DNA of 64,000 nucleotides, taken from positions 2,914,001 to 2,978,000 of the forward strand of contig JAJQJQ010000026.1 in NCBI GenBank assembly GCA_028622995.1. The letters are read 5' to 3'. This document shows positions 1-11,647 of this stretch, piece after piece (the first letter of the stretch is position 1; each line of letters starts with the position of its first letter). The translations under genes were made by a program, and so were the position numbers. The notes under the pieces are model-generated. The model was not told the DNA's origin, did no database searches, and saw only the letters and a list, made by a program, of their open reading frames with translations. The stretch is from Panagrolaimus kolymaensis (lineage: Eukaryota > Nematoda > Chromadorea > Rhabditida > Panagrolaimidae).

Positions 1-2004
1 TCTTTCGTGGTTAATGCTGATGGTAGCAACATGCTATTTGCACTATTTGCCGATGGAAGGGGATTATTATTTTCACTTGTTGAAGTTGAAGGAACTTTAG
101 CCCATTCTTGAACTGTTACTAAAAACGTTAAAAATTCATTTTAATGTAAAATTTTTAGGATTCGAACCTGATCCAAAAAATTGAAAGGTTGCCCCACAAA
201 TAAATAATACGATAGTCATAACATAAAATGCTATTTTCCATTCTTCTTTCGTTCCCTTTTGCACAATATATCCTATCATATATGGTGATGCCACCGCAGC
301 AATTTGTCCCAATAAACGACAAAATGATGCCACTGCTGATGTATATCTTGGCGCAATACAAACCATACTAGTATTATATCCCGGAATAAATCCTGAGCTT
401 AAACCTATAGCAGAAATAACAAGGATTATGGCCCAAGTGCTGCTACGACAATCACAAAAGGTTAATAAAAAGTAACAAATCCCGCTTCCGAATGATGCTA
501 AAAAATGTCATTGGATAAAGAAATAATAGTAATCAAAAAAAAAAGAAAGACATTAGCTACTGTCATTTTTGTGGTGATCAAATGAAAATTTTAAGCTTTA
601 AACAAAAAACTCACCGATAAAATTATAAATTTTTGTAACCGTATTGTGACTTAATACTTTATTCCTACGCAGCCAGTCTGCACTTCCAGCAAGGATAATC
701 TTTGTAATAAATTGAAATATGAAAGGAAAAGCTGACATCATCCCATTCTATAAAAAGCAATTCTCTTCATAAAAGTATGTATTATTTATTTATATTACTG
801 TAACTTACTGAGCTTAAATCCATTTTTAATACCGTTTGATAATATGATGGAATGTAAGTAATTGTGCCAACCGTCATAAAATTTTGTGAAAATGAATTTA
901 ATGCTGTTGCCCATACTGTAGCTGAAGTGAAAATAGCTTTCCATGGAACTTCGTTGGCTGCAACCTTTTTTCCACCAATATTATGAATGCTATCTTGAAT
1001 GAATAAAACTTCATCAGTGGTAATCTTTTTTGCTTTCGATGGCGAATTAAAAACATATATAGCCCAAAATATGCAAAATAATACACCCAAAATTCCATAA
1101 GAATGAAAAGCTAATGGCCAACCACCGAATAAATTAATTTGACAAAGTTCTGCCGTTATAAACATGGCTGCCACCACAGATACTTGATTCCCAGTTGTTG
1201 CAATAGCAATGGCAGTACTTTTTTCGGATAATGGAAACCAATGAGCTATTAAAACATTCATACACGGTACCAAAATGCCCTTAAAAACACAAATGTCTTA
1301 GTTCTTTATCCCTTTTGAGGAATTATATAAATAATAAATACCTGTCCACATCCCATTATAAATCGAAGAGCCACTAGGGCATATGAGTGCATCGTACTTG
1401 CAACAAATGGAGTTAGAAATGTACCCAAGACATTTACAATAGCTCCAATTAAGACAACATTTTTAGCACCAAATCTATCGCAGAGATAAGTTCCTGGAAT
1501 AACTATGGCTAGGCCACCAGCATAAAAGGAAGTGAAAATTAAAGCTTGGTCGGGTTTAGTAATAACTAAATTGCCATTCTAAAAAAATAAAAATAATAAG
1601 TTACTGTATTTTTGATGGAATTGAAAACTAACATAATGTTTCGCCAATTCCGCTTTTCTCATAGCCTGCTTCGATTTTATGTATCCAATATCTTCGATTT
1701 CGCATTCATCTATTTCTTCACCCGGCGGTGTTTTGCTTTCAATAATTTGCATAAATGATGCATTTGAATTCAGCTCAAGAGGCATAATTGGAGGTGCTCC
1801 TGTTCCACTTATAGCATCCACAGCCGTTCGATTTACCATACATATCATTGCCATATTTATGTTACTTCTCATCAACCCTTCAATCGAGAGCGCAAGGGCC
1901 AAAGCAAATGCCACTCGAAAACGAAAGCTTGACCATGTCCAAAGTTTTGAGCGAGGTGTTGAAGGATTTGCAATTTCAACATCGTCTAAAAAAATAATTT
2001 TCAT
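1..2004 (-). CDS. SLC17-family (vesicular/phosphate-type) anion transporter, 3' end outside window
   Basis: Major facilitator of the SLC17 group, which moves organic anions or phosphate across vesicle or plasma membranes. Exons on the minus strand: 2004-1633, 1578-1342, 1279-809, 747-615, 497-168 and 118-1, all in one frame. Visible landmarks are RSNINMAMICMVN in the first membrane segment, DRFGAK in the loop between segments 2 and 3, and GCGQGILVPCMN. The last exon begins VTVQEWA, typical of the SLC17 C-terminus, and runs off the window. A stop at 136-138 lies inside a 49-bp intron and is not the gene end. The start at 2004 is uncertain: a TTTTTTTAG acceptor overlaps the first codons, so a further upstream exon is possible. 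The substrate cannot be told from sequence. Confidence 0.9.
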
Positions 2005-5000
2005 TATCTAATTTGGTTTACATTTTATGCTGTTATTTTTAATTTACTTTTTGTCTTTCACTTTTTTTTATTATTTTGAACCTTGCTTTCATGGAATTCA
2101 AAAAACATTTGCTAAAATCGTTTTTGCTTTTTGGTTTGTTTTTTATCCAATAAAATAAAAAGCTAAAAGAAAAAACGCTAGCTTTTTTAGGAAGTAAAAA
2201 AATTGCACGCAAGCAACCAACAAAAAAAAGTTCTATGGTGTTTTTATTTCCATTTTAGGAAACGAACATTTTTAGACTTAAATTTTTTTAAATGACCAAA
2301 GAATAGAAAGAAATAAAACTCAAACCACAGTAAAATATAATTTTTGAAACTTCTCGACCTCACGTAGTCGAACACCGTAATTTTTTTTAAGTCTAAAAAA
2401 AGTGTGTTTATGGCCCCATTAATTTTTTTAGAAGTAAAAAAAAAGAAAGGAAATGAGATGAATGATCTCTGAACATTGCCCTGCACTCAATGCTTTGAGT
2501 CCCTTCTCGGCTGACTTTTTTTTAAAAATGAAATGAATGGAAAAAACCAAGCAAGCAAAAGAAGAAAAGAAAAAAAAGATTCATAGAACGAGCGCATTTT
2601 TAGCTTTTTTTGTTTTGTTCGTTAATCAATGAAAAAAAATAAAAAGAAAAGTAAAAGAAAAAGAATACTCAAATAAAACATCATCATTAATGCAATTGTA
2701 ATGATTTTGGAACAAAAACGTGAACAAAAATAGTTTTAAAAAATCGAAACAAATTCAATTTAAATAAAAATTCTTGAAAAAAAAAACATACTTTTCATAA
2801 TTATTATTACTTTCCAAAAATTAAAAGTAAGTGTGCCAGCCACGAAAATAATATGGAATATTAATATTATTAATAAATACTTCTTTTGAAGGTTAAAATT
2901 TAATAGTAAAAAATGTAATTAATTTAACACCAAAATGTATGTATTTATTTTTCTTTTTTTCGATGATTCACCTCCAAATATGAAAGTAATAATAACAACA
3001 ACCAAAAGAAAGAGAAGAAAAGTGGCGGCGGCGGTTGGTTGGGTGTAAGATGAAAGCAAAGGGTTTGACACAACCGCAAGAATCAAAACAACAACGTCAC
3101 TAACCACTTAGTTTTTTTTTTAGTTTTGTTTTGTTTTCTTGCAAAAATACCTCTCCGCTTAAACAGCACAACCAAGTAACTTCTTTCTGCTGCTGATTGA
3201 TGTCTCAAAAATTTTTTTTATAATCATGGATTATCTTTTCATTATTATTTGTTTTTCTGATGCACACGTAATATTTATATTACTCGTCAACCATTGATTG
3301 AAATTTCAATTTTTTTATCAAAATAAACAAAAAAAATCTCACAAAATTAAAGTTAAGATGCAAAATGAAAAATAAGATATAATTTTTTTAAGCCATCAGA
3401 AAAGTTGAAATAATTAATTTTTCTTTTCTTTTTTTGGAGCAATAAATTTTTTTTGATAATAATAAAGGTTGCAATTTTTTGGGTTTAAAAAATGACTCTT
3501 TTTTGTGTCGCTTGTCTCTTAACAATAATAATAAAAATAAGAGAGGAGACCCACACAAGAGCAATAACAAAACAACATAAAAGAGAAGAAAAAAAATATA
3601 TGTTAAGGCAGCGCCGAGAGCAAAAAAACGTGCCCAAAGGCCCCTTCCTATGTTTTTGCAGTGGCAGCTAAACGACGGCGGGCGTTTGTCAGTAGGGAAA
3701 AGAAGAAAAAAGAAGAAAAAAAGAATTGAAGATTTTTGGTCAATAATTTTTGAGCTCCTCTTTGGTGTTATTTTATTTTATTTTATATTAGAGTGAGCGA
3801 GCGCTTTCACTGTTCAAACTGCAAAAAAAATTTATTTTTAAGCGGAACTTAGGTGGTGGACACAAAACAAAAAGAAAAAAGGAATTATTTTTTTGAGGAG
3901 GAGAAAAAAATTCTATCTGAACATATTTTTTTTGTGGAAAGGAGGAATGAGATAAACATTAAAGCCCACCACATTCGTATATGTATTATTATGAAATAGT
4001 AGTCGTGTTCATTGCATTACAGCCATCAGCAACCAGCTGTAGTGTAAAAAAACAAGAATCCCCTTTTTCCTGGTGAAAAACAAAACAAAAAAAGATTGCA
4101 AAAGAAAAAAAACAAGTGAGAGAGAGAAAAATACAACTTTAAACTTCTTTTTTTTTTCTTGCGTGGATACTAAAAAAGGGAAGAACCTCAAAGTTACTTC
4201 CGGTGAACGTAGAAAAATTACTTAAAAAAGAAATCATAGATTCAGACACTTGGAAAAAAATAAGTAAGTAAATAAAAGGTTTTTTTGCAAGTAAATTAAA
4301 AAAGCACAAAGGATTTTTCGATCTTTAAAATTTTATATTTCTTGCGCGCGTAAAATAAAAAAAATTGTGGGGATAGAGTACATTTATCGTCGTCGTTGCA
4401 AAAGTCCAGCAGCAGCGTCGATGACGTGACATTATTTTAGCCGCAAAATTGTATCGTAAATAACTAACAACAAAAAGTTTTATCCTTTTCAAAAAATTGC
4501 TTGTTAAAATTTGACTTTTCAAAAACGATATTCTCCACTCTTTAACCCAATTATCCGCATTTTATTTTAGAAAAACAAAATATTTCGTAGTAGCGAAAAC
4601 AAATTTATCGAATGAAAAGAGAGTTTTTAAAAATAAAAGACAGAAAATGAAATATAAATTATTTATTGAGTTATTAATCTTTCGTTCCTTTTTTCCTTTT
4701 CACGCTTTTTGAACATCAAAAAACTTTTAATGTTCATTTGAAAAAATTAAAAGAATCGAACTATCGCCATGTTGCAACTATAACAAAAACAACTTTTGAC
4801 CGCACCATTCATCAAATATGGGTGTAACTGAAAAAAATTGGTGAAAAAAATTTTATTTTACTTTTTTTGTTTCACAAAATTAAAGAGAAAAGAAAGAAAA
4901 ACGGAACAGGATCAAAAAAGTGTTTTTACCTTATTATTTTTTGTCCAATAAATAAATGGTGGCGCCAGGCGACAAAAAAAGGGTGAGAAACGAAGATTGA

Positions 5001-5926
5001 AAAATATATAATTAATTTTTGTTGTTGTTGCTAGAGTTCTCATTTAAATTTTTATTATATTATAAATTTCATAATCTAACTATGACAACAAAAGGGCGTT
5101 AAGTTCAACCAAAATTAAAGTCCACTAAGATAAGCTTATTTTTATTTTTCTGTTTATACACTTTTCACACAGCTACATCGAGAAAAAAAATGAATAAAGC
5201 TTAAATTAACAGTCGCATGAGTTCAATTAACACAAAAACATTTAAGAATGTTGGTGGTAAGAAAAAAAAGTTTAAATAAATTTACTTTTAAATAATAATG
5301 GACTTAAAAATGAAGCAATGAGTAAAAACCCCTAGAATTTTCCTCTAAACTTAATTTATTTTGCACTTTTATACCCTTTTTGAATACAATATTTTTTTAA
5401 ATGTCAAAACTAAAAGTTTATAAACTAAGAATTACTACACGCGATGCAAAAAAAATAAATAATAAAAATGAAGACGGAAGAAGAAGAAAAAAGGTAAAGC
5501 AAAAAAGAAGACGAAAAAGAAAATTAAAAGAAACTTATGAAAAAGGCAAAGCAATTTTCTTTGATTATTATAGTACTCTTCGAAGACCACGCTCAACAAA
5601 AAACGAAGACGACGACGACATAGTCGTCATCACACTCATTTCCCATCCTCTCCCACAGAAAAGAGATGATAAAAAAACGTGATTTCCTGTGATTTTCAAC
5701 TCATTATTTTAGAACACTTTAGGTGATCACTTATATAAATAAAAGGAAAGGATTAATACTGTAGCTATAGCATCGTAGTACAATTCCGTCATTTTAAATA
5801 AAGTTGGTAAAAACATCCGACGATTAAATATTTATTTTTATTATGAAAGAAATAATAAAAAAATTAAATCATTAAAAATGAAAAAATAAGCAAAAATTTA
5901 AAAAAAAATACTTAAAGCATATGGCT
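2005..5926. other. gene-free AT-rich stretch
   Basis: Nearly 4 kb of A/T runs between two minus-strand genes. Open frames here, including a Lys/Arg-rich one at 5401-5682, are low-complexity and lack coding character. The stretch may hold upstream exons or control DNA of the SLC17 gene. I see no recognisable element. Confidence 0.5.
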
Positions 5927-6619
5927 TCAAATGGTAGCAAGGGATGGAGCGGGTACGGTTGTCGTGGTCGCAACATTGGGAATGATATAACTTTGTTTAG
6001 GGCGACAACTGAAAAGATTAGAAATAAAAATGTTTTTTGAAACTTTTTATTTAAAAAATGAAAATCCAAACTTCTCAAATTCAACTTCAAAAGATAAAGA
6101 CTTACCGCAAAAAACGAATAAGAACAATCCCAGTAATTAGAACAAGAATGAAGAGAATTGCTAAAGATCCGATCAACCAAACTTTTTCTGATACTTCCTT
6201 GTCATTAATAATGTTGGGATTTTGCGGCCCTACACTACTTCCATTTTTTAATGCTGTATAATATTTTTCATCGGATAAATCTGAGCACTCAACGATTCCA
6301 TTGCCTCGGGCTTCACGCGATAAGCATTCGCCTGATAGGCAAATAAATTGGCCTTTTTTACATTCATGCAAATAATGGCAATTAATTTCATCCTAAAAAT
6401 AACTCAAGTAGTTAGTCAGCCTAAAATAAAATAAAAATATAGGCTCACTTCATTATCAAGACAGTCGATAACTCCATCACATTGAAATTGAACCGGGATG
6501 CATGTGGCATTGTTGCATTCAAAATTGGCCAAAGAATCGCAAACAGAATTGGAATAACGAAACAAGGAAATAATCAATAATGTAAAAATAATAATGATAG
6601 AATTCATCTTTGAAAGCAT
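5927..6619 (-). CDS. small type I membrane protein with LDL-receptor class A repeats
   Basis: Exons 6619-6449, 6392-6106 and 6008-5927 give 179 residues. A signal peptide covers about residues 1-25. A complete LDLa repeat follows at about 27-62, with six cysteines and the calcium-binding pattern CDGVIDCLDNEDE. A second, degenerate LDLa-like segment at about 68-99 ends CSDLSDE but lacks a full cysteine set. A strong membrane helix lies at about 128-150 and is followed by a short cytoplasmic tail rich in Thr and Pro. LDLa repeats bind ligands outside the cell. The protein is far too small to be an endocytic LDL receptor; a co-receptor or adhesion role is a guess. A second in-frame ATG lies 12 bp downstream. 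I do not recognise an orthologue. Confidence 0.8.
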
Positions 6620-7682
6620 TATTAAAAAAATGAAAGCGATGAACAGAAATCAAATTATTAAATGCAATAGTAATTGAAAATATAGATAGATAAAAATAAC
6701 ATAAACTTTATCAAAATAAAGACTTTCCAGCTTTGAAAAAAATAAAAAAGCGATTTCAAAGATAAAAGAATGCTGGAACAAAAAATGCTTACTCATCATG
6801 CTTTATCTTCTTATCGGATCTATCACAACCGCTAGCCTAGATATTAGTACAAGCTTCATTGTAGTATGATCGCATTCTAAAATTTAAAAAAAGCTCATTT
6901 TATTCTTTTATAACAATAATTTTATTTGTAAATCCTAAAATTTTCTCACGTGGACTTTTTTGTCTCATTCCCCATCTGATCAAAATGGTAAATGATTCTT
7001 ACAATTTTTCTTGTGAAAACAAATTACAATATTAATTTTTATTACACCTGCGCAAAAAAAATCCAAAGCTTAATAAAACAGAAACCAACTTAAAATATTT
7101 TACGGAAAACAATATGCTTCTTCTGATTCAAAGGTGAAAAACGCTGTTCGGTGAACTCACAGCATGATAATGGCGGAGTAAAAGTGGACCCAAAAAGTTA
7201 GTCCAGAGCCATTTTTTGTTTTTCGATGAAGTTAAAATCTATTTATTAGATGAGATAGATAATATTCTAACTTAAAAAATTGATATGACAGATTCTTTTA
7301 AAACCCATTCCTGATTTTTTAAATAGGCGTTAACTATAAAAAATCTTTAAAAAAATCCAAAAATTGAACGCTGCGTTAAGCCATTTGTTATCAGACTTTG
7401 ACGGATTTTTAAAGCGCTGTGCACTTATAAAATTTTTGTTTTATGTATACTTTTGTATTTTGTTCTCTGCTTCTTAAGATTATTATAATATATTTTTAGC
7501 GAGTTGTAAACCCAGGTCCTTTTTTTTATTTCACCAGTAAAATAATATAAAAGTGTATTTAGCTTGTGTACAAAATAATTTTTTTTGTGATTATGTTTTA
7601 GAATTATTTCAGATTTTATTTATTTTGTTAAAATGCTTCTTATAGATATTTAAAAGAAATGTTTTTTAACATACAACTTTTA
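6620..7682. other. intergenic, no supported gene
   Basis: AT-rich spacer between the LDLa gene and the insulin-like gene. Short frames with paired cysteines at about 7100-7160 (-) were examined and rejected because a stop lies just upstream. Confidence 0.4.
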
Positions 7683-7941
7683 TTAACAACAAACAAAGAT
7701 ATCATAATTTGTACAGCCTTGCGAGCAACACTTCTTGGGTAATTCTGAAGTAAATATTAAAACTTTGTCATACAAACAATAACTTACTACCACCGCACGA
7801 AATGCTTTTTTGATCGCTATTAATGCCACACACAATTTCTAGTCGGTCAAGAAACTTCAGACCGCAAAGTTTTTCTCGCGCCGTAGTGATATTTGAAAAT
7901 ACCAAAAGGATGGCGCATAGGATTACAGAAAAATAATGCAT
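7683..7941 (-). CDS. insulin-like peptide, eight-cysteine (nematode beta-type)
   Basis: Two small exons, 7941-7788 and 7744-7683, joined across a 43-bp GTAAGT..TTCAG intron, give 71 residues. Residues 1-21 form a signal peptide ending NITTA. The B-chain segment LCGLKFLDRLEIVCG shows the insulin Cys-x11-Cys spacing (C26, C38). The A-chain segment CCSQGCTNYDIFVCC shows CC-x3-C-x8-C (C57, C58, C62, C71). Two extra cysteines, C49 and C70, would allow a fourth disulfide, as in the C. elegans type-beta insulins. There is no long C-peptide, only a short linker with a KK pair. Such peptides are secreted ligands or antagonists of the DAF-2-type insulin receptor. Agonist or antagonist action cannot be inferred. 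Confidence 0.87.
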
Positions 7942-8657
7942 GTTGATTTCACACTGCTATCTAAAACTTAACATAAGTTAGTAAGCTTGGGGATAGGAAA
8001 TATAAATGTTGATCAACAACATTCAAAAAGTAATTGAAAGAATGAAAATAATATCAAAAAAATGTTTAAAATAAACTTTATTTAAGCAATTTTTCTTTAA
8101 TATAATTTCATATCTAAAAAAAATAAAAGCATTTTCTTTTGTTATTTAATAGCGCATCTTGATTTTTCCGAATTCAACACGATCCATTGAAAATCAAAAA
8201 TATTGTCAAAATTATTTTTTAAACACTAAAAACGCTAATTAAAAAATTTCATAGGAAAATACGAAAAAATGCTTCAAAAACGTAAATTTTTTAAATTTAG
8301 CTCCATCTGAAAAGGTTAAGTGGCCATGAAATTTTTTTTCTGGCTTATATAACAACATAAATCTGTTTTTTTTGCTACAAATAATCATAAAAAATCGTTT
8401 ACTAAAGTCGTCATTTTTTATTATAATAGAGATCAGTTTTTAATACATTTCAATCTTTTTTTTCTTTGTTTTAGAGTTGCAAATTCCATGAATATAAAAA
8501 AGCTGTACTACGATTAATTCATATTTAAATCTGGTTATAAAAAAATTTAAAGCGTAATTAAAGATTCTTAAGTAGTTTGCTAAAAAACTATTTATTAATA
8601 AAGAATTATAAAACATAACTATATGTGAACTACAGAGCAATAAAAATCTATATAAAC
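7942..8657. other. intergenic, nothing recognised
   Basis: AT-rich spacer of about 700 bp that would hold the insulin-like gene promoter and the 3' end of the PDHX gene. No clear motif was seen. Confidence 0.4.
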
Positions 8658-9922
8658 CTAAAGAAGTTTAGCAAAATTGAAATTTTCTAAATTAAAATTG
8701 CTTGTTCCCGCGATAATGGTTTCTGGTTCACCAATCAATAGCTGAAGATGATTAACAAATCGTTGAGCATGAATTTCATCAATTGCACGAGCATCATAAC
8801 ATAAAGTTACGGTAAATCTGAAAAATGCAACAAGTATGAAAATTTTTACAAAATAATTATGAGTACTTGTTTTCAGGGACAAGGTCAGCGTTGAGTTCAA
8901 AACGCGTTCCTCCAACAGCAAGAATTGCAGTTTGAGGAGGATTGATAATGGCCGTGAAATTATTGATTCCAAACATTCCCAAATTTGAAATTCTAAAAAA
9001 TGCTTTCAATCATTTTTGGTTTATAAAATAAAATAAAAAATTACGTACGTGAAAGAACCGCCTTGAAATTCATGTAATTGAAGCTTGTTTTCTTTTGCTC
9101 GACCTGCAAGTTCACGAACAGTTTTAGAAATTTGTTCAACTTGTAAACGATTTGCATTAAAGACAATGGGAGTAATTAATCCATTAGGAGTTGCAACGGC
9201 TACAGAAATATCTATAGATGAAATATGGCTAACTTGGTCATTCTTCCATTGAACATTAACTTCCGGGACCGCCTGAAACTAATACAATCAAAAATGTATT
9301 TGGATATTATAAACTAACTTCAAGTGCAAGAGCAACAGCTTTAATAAGAAAATCATTCACTGAAACTTTTATTCCATCTTTCGCAAGAGTTTTTCGAATT
9401 TTAGTTAGTTTCTCTGCTGATAAATCCACCGAAACATAAGAATGTGGAATAGTTTGCTTGGACTGAGTAAGACGCTTTGCAATGGTTTTTCTCATATTTG
9501 ATAATGGAATGTCCACAAATTTTTCACCTTTCTTTGGCTTTGGTTTCTCTGTTGCCTGCGGTTTTGAGGAAGCAGAAGTCGTAGGTGGAGGTTTTGATTT
9601 AATTTCAACAGGTTTAAGCTTTTGTTTATCAATAAACGATAAAACATCACTGAAAAATAATGATGCAAAATTTTAAATATATTTTACTAGAAATAGGATA
9701 AATTACCTTTTGAGTAAATTCTTTTTAGGCCCAGTTCCATTAATTTTTGCTGGATCTAATTGATAATGATGAATAATTAATTTAACCGCTGGTCCCATCA
9801 ATCCATGATGTTGCATACTAAAATGAACAGTTCACTTTCAATTTACTTTTAGCTCTAATAAAAACTTACGAGTATCGACGAGCTGCATTTATTGCTGTTG
9901 AATTAAAACTAATAAGATTCAT
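8658..9922 (-). CDS. PDHX: PDHX / E3-binding protein of the pyruvate dehydrogenase complex, lipoyl domain absent
   Basis: Six exons (9922-9870, 9817-9707, 9649-9319, 9272-9049, 8992-8867, 8817-8658) give 334 residues. After a short N-terminus comes a peripheral-subunit-binding domain at about residues 26-60 (GPAVKLI...[13 protein letters not shown]). A Pro/Lys-rich linker and an acyltransferase-fold domain follow ([36 protein letters not shown]). The E2 active-site motif DHRxxDG is replaced by DARAIDE at 290-296, so the catalytic histidine is Ala and the glycine is Glu. Loss of that histidine is a PDHX hallmark; a working E2 (DLAT) keeps it. PDHX tethers the E3 subunit (DLD) in the mitochondrial complex. 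No lipoyl domain is encoded in the model or visible upstream to 10.5 kb. Confidence 0.88.
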
Positions 9923-10521
9923 ATCTCATTTGATTTATTCCAATCACCGATGAATTATATAAATATAAATATGAATGGAAAAAAATTGTTGAAAACAATA
10001 AAACTTTAAACAAGTATATTCTGGCTAAATGCGGCTAGTATTTGTTTGTATAGGAATTAATCACAGCTTTTGTTGTATATAAATATTATTCACAACATTC
10101 AATTAATAGATATATTTCAAATATATAATCTACCTTTAAGTTTTTTTATTATCAGATAAGGGTTTAAAATTCGAAGGAAATTTGCGTATCTTTTATCAAG
10201 GAAAAAGTTTTATCTATGGACTTATTTTTCTAGGAATTTCTTGACTTTTTGCCAAAAATGTGAAGCTGTCACTAACTTTTGTGGAATTTATTTTCCTTTG
10301 TTGTGGTTTTTAATATTTTGAAATATCTTTATTTTATTTAAAATTAGTTTATTCAGTTTCTTTTTTGAGTAAAATCAAAAAAACTTTTATCTTGTTAACT
10401 TGGCTTTTGAAACCACCGAAATTTTCGTTTACATATACCGTCGATAATAATTTTGAAGAAGAAATCGTGACAATATTTAAATTAATTTTGAATTTTTTTC
10501 TTTTAGTTTTATTTACTGAAA
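9923..10521. promoter_or_regulatory. shared upstream region of divergent PDHX and TFIIA gamma genes
   Basis: About 600 bp lie between two divergent start codons, so both promoters must be here or overlap. A TTTTCTTTTAG acceptor-like site ends at 10506, 15 bp before the TFIIA start codon. No TATA box stands out in this AT-rich DNA. Confidence 0.45.
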
Positions 10522-10914
10522 ATGTCGTCGGCTCTTCATTATACCATGTACCAATCCACCACGATGGGTGAAGCGCTCAAAGAAACTTTGGAAGAGTTTA
10601 CCAGTGATAACACAATCACCCAACATTTAGCGAAAAGAATTTTATTAAATTTTGATAAAGCAGTAAATACAAAATTAGCCACACAAACTAAAAATCGTTA
10701 TAATTTTAAGGTTTGTTTCAAACAAATTTTAATGAATTAAAATTATTTGTGCTTTTTTTTCTTTCAGGCCAATAAATTACGTGCATATCGATTTTGTGAT
10801 AACGTTTGGACTTTTGTGGTAGAAAATGTTGAAGTTCGAGATGTAAATACTAAACAGGTCTATAACGGGGAGCATATGAAGATTGTAGCTTGCGATGCTT
10901 CAAAGAAGGGATAA
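10522..10914 (+). CDS. GTF2A2: transcription initiation factor IIA gamma (small) subunit
   Basis: Exons 10522-10710 and 10768-10914 encode 111 residues, the usual size for this family. The N-terminal half is the helical bundle (HYTMYQSTTMGEALKETL, then AKRILLNFDKAVN). The C-terminal half is the beta-barrel part (AYRFCDNVWTFVVENVEV). TFIIA gamma pairs with TFIIA alpha/beta and stabilises TBP on the promoter in the nucleus. The intron falls between the two halves. An acceptor-like site 15 bp upstream of the ATG suggests a very short 5' UTR or a trans-spliced leader. Confidence 0.95.
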
Positions 10915-11647
10915 TTCTTATTCTATAAAAAATTATTGTAAATTTTTATATCAAGTTGGAGAAGGGATTTTTAATATTTGAAAGAAAAATTTGTTAATTT
11001 ATTTCTTATTCTAAATATTTAAATCAACGCTATTAAATATTTATTAAATTATAAAATTCCTAACATTACATATTAAAGATTTATCAGATTTATCATTTTC
11101 TTACAAAGTTTTTGTTAAATAAATTTAATTATTTTACTTTATTTAAAGTTTCTATTTGAAAACGCAGCGTGTGAGATTCTCAACGATTTTATAAAAAATA
11201 CATTTTTTTTATTTGTCAAAGCAATTCTAATAATGAATACTTTTTTAAAGAGTTTATTTGCTAAAATTAGATACTTTCTAGTTGCCAGTTGCTTCAGTGA
11301 TGATTTTTCCATATTTTTAAAAATTTTTACCATATAAGGTTAAAATCAATTAGTTAAATTTTAATTTGTTCAAACTACAAAAAATGTCTGTGCGCAAATT
11401 GTTTTTTTTTTGACTTATAGTGTCTCACCGAGACTTCAGTAAGCAGCAACAACCACACAACCAACAATTTTTTTGTTTTCACTGCCTGCGGCAATTGAGT
11501 AGTTGAACAGTGGAAGTTGAAAAGAAAGTACTCAATTGATTATGTTTGTCACCATAAATTGTTTTGATACTTGTAGTTGTTAAATTTTGACGACGCCATC
11601 ACTCACATTTTGTGGAAATTAAATTCATATATATTTATTTTTAATTA
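10915..11647. other. intergenic, nothing recognised
   Basis: About 730 bp of AT-rich spacer between TFIIA gamma and the AKAP10-like gene on the same strand. It probably holds the AKAP10-like promoter. Confidence 0.4.

Noticed and set aside
136..138. Apparent stop codon of the SLC17 gene
   Set aside because: It lies within a 49-bp intron; splicing from 168 to 118 restores the VQEWA motif typical of the family.
157..174. Perfect tRNA B-box-like sequence (GGTTCGAATCC on the minus strand)
   Set aside because: It straddles an exon-intron junction of the SLC17 gene and has no A box or cloverleaf around it.
5401..5682. Basic 93-residue open frame
   Set aside because: Lys/Arg-rich low-complexity translation of purine-rich DNA, with no splice context or domain.
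7085..7170. Second possible insulin A-chain-like segment with CC (minus strand)
   Set aside because: A stop codon lies shortly upstream in frame, no B-chain exon fits, and the spacing after CC does not match insulin.
8658..9922. Active dihydrolipoamide acetyltransferase (DLAT)
   Set aside because: The catalytic His of DHRxxDG is Ala here, which points to the PDHX paralogue.
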